A stretch of 64,000 bases of DNA from Puffinus mauretanicus (lineage: Eukaryota; Chordata; Aves; Procellariiformes; Procellariidae): positions 1,886,001 to 1,950,000 of the forward strand of contig JAJKFH010002364.1 of assembly GCA_023333565.1 (NCBI GenBank), in the 5' to 3' direction. The notes below the pieces were generated by a model. That model saw only the letters and a list, made by a program, of their open reading frames with translations. It ran no database searches and was not told the origin of the DNA. Below, piece by piece: positions 55,761-64,000 of the stretch (positions within the stretch are counted from its first letter, which is position 1; every line of letters begins with the position of its first letter). Both the position numbers and the translations under genes were made by a program.

Positions 55761-58700
55761 TCTTTTTCTTCTTCAAAGTCTTTCTGTGACAATATGATGT
55801 TCTTCATTTATATTTGTAAGCTTTTAGTGTCATTGAACCCTGATTCATAGCCCTGCTCTTTGCCTTGCCCCGCTGTAGTTGCTGACAGACTTCGGTTCAG
55901 AAGTTTGGGCTCAGGCTGCTGGTGGGAAATCCTCATGGGGACTGAACTTTATAGAAAGGCTATCTGAATTAAATTATTTATAATAAGCATGCATGGCAAT
56001 TGAAGCCTTGTAGTGCTAACCACTGGCTGGGTGTGTGAAATGAATACATTATATTCAAATAAGGGGAAGAAGTCATAATGTTCGTGCAGCACGCACCGTT
56101 TGCCAATCCATGGTATTTACATTCTATACCTCTTTCACTTAAATGTTTATACCTTAACAGATATTTTCTCAAGATTGAGAGACTGCCTGATATAATAGCA
56201 GGTAATCTGTACTGAACCCGAGCATCAACTGATTACCAGGCTTGCTTGAATTACTATATGCTATTACAGTATTTTAGGAACCTGTAATATCCACCATTAC
56301 TTTCTCTTGTGAGAGTCCTTAGACTGACTTGCTGTTGCCATTTTTCCCTCTTCGGCAAATAAATATCGTAGTGTATCCAATACAATCAGCAGAGTGTAAC
56401 CAGAGTGTATGAGTTTTTAGCACAGATAATTAAAGCCCAATGTTCTCCACTGTAACAATTACAAGTACTTGAGAAAACAATGACAAGGTCATCCTGTGAA
56501 TGTGGCCATCAATCAGGGAATTCGCTGCCTTAATAAAACAATAACCCACTTGTTTAGAAACTAACGTACAAAGGAAGCGACAACAAAATTGTTTCCTTGG
56601 ACATATGTTCCCTTAACCACATAAATGTGGAGCAATAGCACATATAGTATGTTTAGCTAATTAAGACCAATTTCTCCTATCTGCCCCAGGTACCTTGAGT
56701 TGTGACTAAATCTTTATGTCGGAATAGAAGAGGCCGCTATTTTCCTTCAGGAGCGATGTGATGGCACATGTGCTCTACGAGCAGCCCTGACCCAGAGCGG
56801 TGGATGCTGAACTTCCCCAGCAGCACCCACAGCAGATACAATTGCACTCTTGAGTAAATAGCGATGTGCCTCAGTTGTCCAGCATCACCTACTACCACAT
56901 AGTTGCACACAAATCGATGCCCAGGCATGGCCTTGGGTTAGAAAGGGAGAATTTTGAGTTTATTTAGTGCCGTGGCCTGGGCCCAGGATCTGCTTTTCCA
57001 TAATCTGAATAGACTGTGGCCAGTGGTCATGCTTGAGTGATACATGACAGGGACTTGGGTCCCATCACAGGGACTTGTGTCCTGGTCTTGTCCTTTTCTT
57101 AGCTCAGTGTGGACACTTCAGCTGCATTTCTCCTGTCCTTGAAGCCAACTTCCTGGGCTGTCCATAGTGCCTGGGCCTGTGCTTGAAGGATGCTTCACAG
57201 AGAGGAAGGAAGGATGCTCAGTCCCTACCCTGCCGTCCAGGGCGTGCCATCATGAAATCTGAATTTCCTCACCCCTTGGAGTGACCCCACAGGTACAGAG
57301 CATGCAAGGCTCCACGTATTACACTACCGCCCCACGTGCAGCTTCCCTTGCACTCGGTGCATGGCGGGCTTCTTCAAAACCTCTGCCTGTGTCCAAGGCG
57401 AGGCAGGGAGCTCATCAACAGAGAACCATCTGGAACAGTGCGTTCTCAGCTCCAAACACAAAGTCCACTGGGCTCACTGGCCTTCCCAAACAAGGTGTTC
57501 CCCTGCCAGGAACAATAAAGCTGCCTGGCAATAAAAAGCTGTGTCAGACCATGAGGAGAACAGCAAGTCATAGCTCTCCCTGCCAAAACTAAGAATGGTT
57601 GGATCCCAGTAGTGTATTACCATACTATTTTATTTTCTGATTTGGACTTTTGCTTTATTTGTCCATGTGCTGCCCTAATCCTTTGCCTCAAATGGGAGCT
57701 GCTTGGTTTGTGAATACGTGGGCTGTGTGGTATAGGCAAGTTTTACCCTCGGTAGGGAGCGGTGTGAATGGCCGCTAGCCCTGAGATCCAGTCTCAAAGC
57801 CAGATTCAGTATCGGCTCTGCTGTGAGAGTCAGACACTTGACTTACACTTGCTTACAACCCTACTTTACACTTTGCAGTCTTGACACGACTCCTTGCCCC
57901 ATAGCAGCATGGGGATGAGGTCCTGGAGCCTCTAGTAGCAGCCTGGCAGGACTGGAGTAGGCACGCTGCATTTGCTCAATAGCGCTTGATGAAATTCATG
58001 GAGCAGAGCATGTCCATCCTGGTTATCCGTTCCCCAGCATAGCCACCGCAGAAAGAAGACAAACTGGGTGTGTAGCATGTCCTTTCACATGTCTGCATCT
58101 AGGTGTCATGACACAGGGCAGACATGGAGAGGCTGAGAAGTGTCCTTATTTCCTTGTTGTTTACAATTAGGTTTAGTTCATAATTTACAGACTGTGTAGT
58201 CATGACATATTTTAAACAACAAGAATTTAAACTGAAATAGCATCTCTTACCTGAACATCTCAAGTTCTCTACAAAGTCAAAGGCCAGATCCCAAAGAGTC
58301 AGTTCGGAATAGGTATATGCACCATAATGGAACTTCACTAGAATAAATATCTGAACAGGCAGCGTGGGTTTCAGTCCTAACACAGGCAAAGTTTCTACAA
58401 TGAAGCCATCAAGGTCCCAATTCTTAACTATATTGAAGCACCCGAGTCTCAAAGGGACTTGGCCATCCACAGATTAATTAGATGCCTTTAGATTTAGTCT
58501 TAAAGAGTTCCTTCTGCTCAAGAATTGCAGAAGGTCCTATAAGTGAAGCTTAAAAAAACAGCTGAGTACCATGATTTTCAGCTGGCAGTAGACTGATCCA
58601 TAGGCTAATGGATATGTTGAAGGGCAAATATAGCGCAGGTGAGGGAAATATCCATTCTTCTGTTGATGGAGGCTGCTGACTGCCACTGAACTGCTTTTCA

Positions 58701-60496
58701 GAACAGTATCAACATGAGTTATCTCTTGATACCCATGTCTTGGCAACGGTGAAATGTACCATCCCTGTGCAGAACTTTTTAATTTGTAAGTTTGCTTTTA
58801 AAATTATTTTTAATTTTGAAAAGCTGATATTGTCTTACATAAAATAAAACCAGAGGGAACTACAATGAAACATTTAATTTGAACGAAAGCGCTTGTTTCC
58901 CTCACAGTTTTTTTTTCCCAGTGAGAATTGCAACTCTTCAAGTTTTGTTCCCAGTCTGAATGAATACAAATGTTGATCTCTCACACTTCATTCCGTAACA
59001 GCTCTAATTGCAGAGCAGGTCAGCAGGTAAGGCAAGAGTTAAACTCAGTTACCCAGCAGCACACCCATTTCAGTAGCATGTGCATCTCCTTTTTTGTACC
59101 GTGTAGCTGGAAACACCATGAAGAAATGCCATGCAGAAGGTGGGACTCCCAATGTGTGTTAATCAGTTAATAATGCACAGTTACCACCTTCACTTCTCAC
59201 CTTTCAGCCTTGATCTCACACAAAAATAGAGAATTTTGTCACTGACTCTCTTCCAATGGGTCAAGCTGAGAGTTTGCTGCTAGAAAAGCTTGTGTACAAA
59301 CTTATAACTTCTACTGTTTGAGTAAAGGCTAAAAAGTAGAAAAAGTGATTGTGAAAGGGAAGTCTGGTTTCTTTTATGTAACCACTGTAGAATTAATTGA
59401 TGTTTGTAATTTGTTTTTATGCATGTAATTATAAACTGATGTCTCGGAGACTGAAAGCTGCTTTTATATTATATACAACTAACTACAAAGGTAATTTTGC
59501 AGGCTTCTATGTTTAATCATTTGCATTTATACTCATTACTGCATAAATATGGCAGAACTGAAGTGCAGAACTGTATTTCTAAGGCAACAGTAATTTTTTC
59601 AGATACTAATTAAGCCTATTATAAGTACGGGATCTGCTCATGTTCTCATTCACAGAATAAAGGCATCATTTGGCATGTTGGAAAGGAATTTTTTTTTTTT
59701 TTTGCGCAGTTTTATGTCATGCTCATTTGTAAATATACCTTCTTGAACTCCTCAAGGCCAAATTCTATGAGACTTCCTTGAGGTTGGACATAGGGAAGTT
59801 GAAGAGGGGCACAGAGAGCCATGGCTGTAGATGACCTTGGCTTTACAAACCTTCCTCAGCTCCACAGACACTTTGAGTCCCGTATTTGTTCCAGGGACTC
59901 TTACCTCACCATATGCTTCATGGCTGTGTGCGAATACTTTCTCCCACAGAAGCCACAAAAGACTTCAAAAGGGTTTTATCTCTCCTTTTGAGGAGCAATA
60001 CAGCAGCCAAGAGCTGCTGACTTCACAAGGCCAGTCAAAAACACAGGCTTGCATTACACAGTGAGAGTAGCTGTAGGTACCAGTGCTATTCCCAGAGGCT
60101 CTCCCATCCCTGAAGACCTGGAATGCCATTAATAGCCCACCATTAGTTTTTGGTGAGCCACTGAACTACTGGCTGCATCTATATTTAGTGGTGGTGTAAC
60201 TTAAATCAAAGCCCTGACGTTATTAACAGCAGCATGGACATATAATTGGATTTAAGAAACACACTCCAGGCCAGCCTCTCTTCTCAGTTACACCTGGGCA
60301 GCTCTGCTAGCATAGATGGGTTTGTGTTCTGGCTCTCAGAGCTGAGTTTGACCCAATGTATGTCCAAATGGTGACTTTCCATTCGACTCCAAGCAAACTC
60401 AGATTTTAAAAAAGCACTCTCAGCTTTACGTTAGGGGACAGTAGTGGGCACTGTGGGCTGTGGACTAGAACTGTGCATCCAAAATATAGGCTTATA

Positions 60497-60819
60497 GGTT
60501 CATGGGATAATTCAGGTTAGAAGGGACCTGAGGAGGTCTCTAGTCCAACCTCCTGCTCACAGCATGGTCATGTCTGAGGTCAGACCAGGTTGCTCACGGC
60601 TTTATCCAGTTTTGCTTTGAGAACCTCCAAGGATGGAGTCTGTACAGCCTTCCTGGGTAAATGTTCTTCTGTTTGACTGCCCCCGTGAAAAAGCTCCTGC
60701 TTGTTTCTAGTCTGTCTTGTCTCAGCTTGTGCCTATTTTCTCTTGTCCTCCCACCATGAAACTCTATGAATCATCCGGCTCCATCATTTTGATGACCTCC
60801 TCGTAGGTACCAGAAAGCC
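60497..60819 (-). mobile_element. CR1 LINE 3' end, minus orientation, diverged
   Basis: Read on the plus strand it begins with a decayed tail (TTCATGGGATAAT) and GGTTAGAAGGGACCT, AGTCCAACCTCCTGCTCA, then runs backward through the CR1 3' UTR and ORF2 end (TTGAGAACCTCCAAGGATGGAG, CTTGTCCTCC). Many substitutions mark it as an old copy. It stops near 60819. Confidence 0.85.
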
Positions 60820-60882
60820 TATAATTCACACCAATCCCAAAGGATGGCTGGGGATCTCATCTAGGCTCCCCTTCCCAGCAAA

Positions 60883-60948
60883 GGTTGGGCTTGGACAAGA
60901 TGGTCTTTCAAGGTCCCTTCCAACCTGGTCTGTTCTGTGGTTCTATGC
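60883..60948 (+). mobile_element. CR1 LINE 3' tip, plus orientation
   Basis: GGTTGGGCTTGGACAAGATGGTCTTTCAAGGTCCCTTCCAACC and a tail GTGGTTCTATG form the last about 65 bases of a CR1. It lies 64 bases after the oppositely oriented fragment. The 5' limit is uncertain. Confidence 0.8.
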
Positions 60949-61008
60949 CTGATGCCCGCAGCTGGCTGTACCTGCTCTGGGGCACTCTGGTATCCAACGC
61001 ACCTCGCT

Positions 61009-61031
61009 ACGCGCGCGCGCGCGTGTGTGTG
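61009..61031. repeat. Alternating (CG)n(TG)n tract, potential Z-DNA
   Basis: A 23-base run of strictly alternating purine-pyrimidine, CGCGCG... then TGTGTG, just after the CR1 pair. CG repeats are rare in vertebrate DNA because of CpG decay. Confidence 0.85.
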
Positions 61032-62147
61032 GTTGCAGAAATCTAACAGTCTTTAACGTGTTAATTTTCTCTTGTAAGCTCTTTCAAGCTAGCAGATGCT
61101 CCTCTCCTCTAATTTGTTCATCCCTTCTCCAGTTCAGAGTGATTCCTTTCCGAAAGTCCTGTTGAAGGTCAGGCAGAACTGCCATGGAGGTGGAGAGCTG
61201 CTTCCAAGTGGAGAGCTGCTCCTATAAAGCTCCAGAAGGGATATTTCCAGTTTCCCTATATACATTTCTCCTTTAAGACCTCTTTTAGGTATTTTGGCGC
61301 TAGTCTAAGTGCCCTAAACACACACAACTCTTGAAGACTTTGGCATGATCTTCCCCAGCTGAAACTGGTGTGAGAACTTGGGGATGAAAATCTAAGCTCA
61401 GCAAAGCCTTTAAGATGCTCCAAATTGCTTTGCAGGCTAGGGATTGGCTGAAGTATCAGCTTTAAGCCAAAACCTGCATTTAAATACTTTACCAGTGTGT
61501 GCTCTAAGCCCATGGACTGTGAGTATGCAGGCTGCATCATACTGTGGTTTTTTTCCCATGTTATATGATAAGTAAAAAAAAAAAAAGAAAAAAGTTACTG
61601 CTTTTTAAAGTTAGACCATTGTTGTTAGAATTAGATCACATTTTAGGAGGTTTGTTGATATAAAAGTGTCAATTCTGTACACAGATAAAAGCATGAATCT
61701 GTTAATGACTTTTCCTCTGACAAATATAACAAACATTTCCTGCTATCTTGGAAATTAGTGATTTTCTTTAGCCTGAGATTCAGTTATGCTGACCTCTCTG
61801 TCATAACCCTGCCTGTATTTCCAAAGTGTGTGTTTTTGCCTGTCACAGAAGAAATCTGTAGCAACAGAGACAGAACCAGCTTTCCACAATTCACAGTTAA
61901 AAAAAAAAGAAAAAAAAAAGATGCTGCTATTATTGTGACAGAACAGATGTTATATAGAAAGGATTGCTTACAGATACATTGTAAGTTAATCACATCTTTT
62001 CTACAGTATACTGAGAAATTCTCATTAATGTCTGAAATGAAATACTTATGATTACAGGAAATTAAATTACTTACAACATTTTTTGTGCAGACTTTCACTC
62101 TCAACACGCACTCTTCCGCACACACATATACACACACATAACTATTG

Positions 62148-62204
62148 TTAATTAAGACTGTCTCCATTACGGGGCTAATTAACAATTAGCATAAACATAA
62201 TTAG
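62148..62204. promoter_or_regulatory. Cluster of homeodomain core sites
   Basis: TTAATTAA (62148-62155), the inverted pair CTAATT-AAC-AATTAG (62175-62189) and TAATTAG (62198-62204) lie within 57 bases. Binding by NK/LIM/HOX-type homeodomains is plausible; function is inferred. Confidence 0.3.
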
Positions 62205-62659
62205 CTAACGTTGACATTTAACTCACTACATTGTTTAAATAATTTTCAGAAATTGCCCTTAGTGGCATTCTGTCATACTGAAATAATGGCAGCACTTTGT
62301 CATGTAAATTAAATGACATTTGTGTTGTTTCCTCTCTAACTCATGCATGGAAGACTTTTTTTAATTTGAGCTACATTCAGTTCAGAATCCAAGGTGATTC
62401 CTAAAACTTGAGCTACAACATGTGCTCCTTGGAAACCCTCCATAAGTAGCTTGAACTTTTGGGGATCTGCAGCCTTTTACCTCCAGAAGCCCACTGGATA
62501 TCTCTGTGCAGATTCCTTGTTCCCTGAGTGCTCCCTCAGGCTTGATAATGGGTAATGAGTGGTAGGTGATCGGTTCAATCGCAGAGTATGGAGAAGGACA
62601 GCCTTGCAGCTTGCTGCGACTGGAGTCAGGACGTGCTTTCTGCTCTTATGTATTTGTGC

Positions 62660-63286
62660 TCACAGCCCAGAAAGCCAACCGTATCCTGGGCTGCATCACC
62701 AGCAGCGTGGCCAGCAGGTCGAGGGAGGTGATTCTGCCCCTCTGCTCTGCTCTGCTGAGACCCCACCTGCAGTGCTGCGTCCAGCTCTGGAGCCCTCAGC
62801 ACAGGAAAGACATGGACCTGTTGGAGCGGGTCCAGAGGAGGGTCACAAAAATGATCAGGGGGCTGGAACGCCTCTCCTGTGAGGAAAGGCTGAGAGAGTT
62901 GGGGTTGTTCAGCCTGGAGAAGAGAAGGCTGCAGGGAGACCTTATTGTGGCCTTTTGGTACTTAAAGGGAGCTTATAAGAAAGGTGGGGACAGACTTTTT
63001 AATAGCGCCTGTAGCGATAGGACAAGGGGGAATGGTTTTAAACTAGAGGAGGGTAGATTCAGACTAGATATAAAGAAGAAATTTTTTAACATGAGGGTGG
63101 TGAAACACCGGCACAGGTTGCCCGGAGAGGTGGTAGATGCCCCATCCCTGGAAATATTCAAGGTCAGGTTGGACGGGGCTCTGAGCAACCCGATCTAGTT
63201 GAAGATGTCCTGCTCACTGCAGGGGGGTTGGACTAGATGACCTTTAACGGTCCCTTCCAACCCAAACCATTCTATGATTCTATGAT
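62660..63286 (+). mobile_element. CR1 LINE, 3' portion with open ORF2 C-terminus
   Basis: A 5'-truncated, well-preserved CR1. From 62662 to the stop at 63196-63198 it has an unbroken frame of about 178 codons encoding the end of ORF2 (AQKANRILGC, LLERVQRRVTKMIRGLE, LRELGLFSLEKRRLQGDL, RTRGNGFKLEEGRF, PSLEIFKVRLDGALSNPI). The 3' UTR and the tail ATTCTATGATTCTATGAT end at 63286. The reverse transcriptase catalytic core and endonuclease are missing, so it cannot move by itself. Open frame and clear tail imply a fairly young insertion. Confidence 0.95.
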
Positions 63287-63822
63287 CTGTGGGCAAGTCA
63301 CTCCACCTGGCCTGCGACTCAGGTCCCTGCTGCTGTGGGGCAGCATCTGGTCGCCCTGGCCAGAGGAGTGGCATGAGGGTACAAGCCCTTAATGGCACTC
63401 AGATATTGCAGCAGAGGATTATACCAATATATATGTCCATTCTCCAGAGGAGTGAAAAAACCTGTTCCACATGCAATCCAGTGTACATAATTTTTAAGTG
63501 TAATATTTCCAACAAAATATCCTCTTCCGTGGGTCACAAGATTTTCAGCATCCCATGAGCTGACTGGGACAGTATTTGCATGGAGTATGAATAATACAAT
63601 GAGGGGAGAGGCAGATTGACATGAAATGTGTTAAAACTTCAATGATTATTTACACTGTGCTGTGTTGTGCCATGATAGTTGAAGGGGGAACGACATTTGC
63701 TGTGATGTAAGGGTTTTGAGGGTGCAATCTGGACCACCAAGAGGCTGAGCACTGAAGGCTTGCTGCAGAATTCTTGGGTTTTAGGTATTCGCAACATGGT
63801 ATTTCATTCCACAACCCAGCCT
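63287..63822. other. Spacer between CR1 and the right-edge exon
   Basis: No feature recognised. If the minus-strand exon at the edge is real, this is the start of its downstream intron and the CR1 lies inside that intron. Confidence 0.5.
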
Positions 63823-63824
63823 AC

Positions 63825-64000
63825 CTGCAGCACTTGGTACTCATGGGGGCGGGGAAGGGGAACAATGTAAAGCTCTGAATCTTTACAGTTCTTCTCTATG
63901 ATGGATTCATATGTAGTTGTATAGAGGTTTTTATACACCATTCTGCATTCCTTAAACTCCTGCTGGATCTCTTCAATGCAAATGACTGAGGGGGCTGTTT
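63825..64000 (-). CDS. Unidentified protein, partial exon at right edge
   Basis: On the minus strand 176 bases are open in one frame (58 full codons), with no stop, ending in CTGCAG directly before GTAGGC, a good splice donor in phase 0. The peptide looks natural: a charged helix-like part with the words ICIEEIQQEFKECRMVYKNLY and TTTYESIIEKNCKDSE, then a hydrophobic and Pro part with ELYIVPLPRPHEYQVLQ. Third codon positions are rich in C and G for an AT-rich area. I do not recognise the family. It does not resemble FAM53A, SLBP or TMEM129, the neighbours expected from human order. It could be a gene lost in mammals, a misplaced neighbour, or chance (a random 58-codon open frame is not very rare). 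Confidence 0.5.

Larger units (their letters stand above)
42311..60490. other. Gene-poor DNA upstream of NKX1-1
   Basis: No gene was recognised over about 18 kb. The first 5 kb mixes CpG-rich blocks (44180-46100, 46400-47270) with AT-rich homeodomain-site blocks. The rest is AT-rich with microsatellites and decayed amniote repeat relics (about 50010-50085, 52505-52570, 58300-58500). An exon-like frame at 58254-58440 minus is described in the findings. Confidence 0.6.
60950..62655. other. Intergenic or intronic DNA between CR1 pieces
   Basis: No coding sequence is recognised. It contains an A/G-rich tract (61573-61592), A-runs near 61900, CA-rich tract 62119-62138, and a homeodomain-site cluster at 62148-62204 (separate entry). 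If the exon at the right edge belongs to a minus-strand gene that extends left, this may be intron. Confidence 0.5.

Overview
This is vertebrate nuclear DNA, most likely from a bird. Genes are split by GT-AG introns, GC-rich islands surround a homeobox gene, and the recognisable mobile DNA is almost all CR1 LINE 3' ends carrying the avian-type ATTCTATGA tail. Other reptiles also carry CR1, so bird is an inference. The gene order UVSSA then NKX1-1 matches human 4p16.3, which supports both gene names.

Layout. (1) Positions 1-23518, plus strand: the 3' half of UVSSA, a transcription-coupled DNA repair factor. Six coding exons (6357-6534, 7794-7943, 12843-13026, 13887-13998, 19180-19363, 23425-23518) join in one continuous frame into the last 299 residues; the 5' exons lie left of the window. 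(2) 23519 to about 35800: intergenic DNA with one CR1 3' end and some candidate regulatory blocks. (3) 35815-42310, minus strand: complete NKX1-1, a two-exon NK1-class homeobox repressor gene of 426 codons, with a 4 kb intron, a likely poly(A) signal, a CAAT/TATA-like promoter and a 19-codon upstream ORF. It lies among several CpG-rich blocks. (4) 42311 to about 63800: a gene-poor stretch with AT-rich homeodomain-site clusters, microsatellites, decayed amniote repeats and three CR1 pieces near 60.5-63.3 kb. (5) 63825-64000, minus strand: an exon-like open frame of 58 codons ending exactly at a splice donor, running off the right edge; I do not recognise the protein.

UVSSA is a housekeeping repair gene and NKX1-1 a developmental regulator. 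The two converge (UVSSA plus, NKX1-1 minus), and nothing in the sequence shows a shared function. CpG richness around NKX1-1 and clustered TAATTA-type sites in its flanks and intron look like the surroundings of a tightly regulated developmental gene; that is inference. I found no RNA gene, CRISPR array or clearly new multi-gene system. The most open item is the unidentified exon at the right edge.
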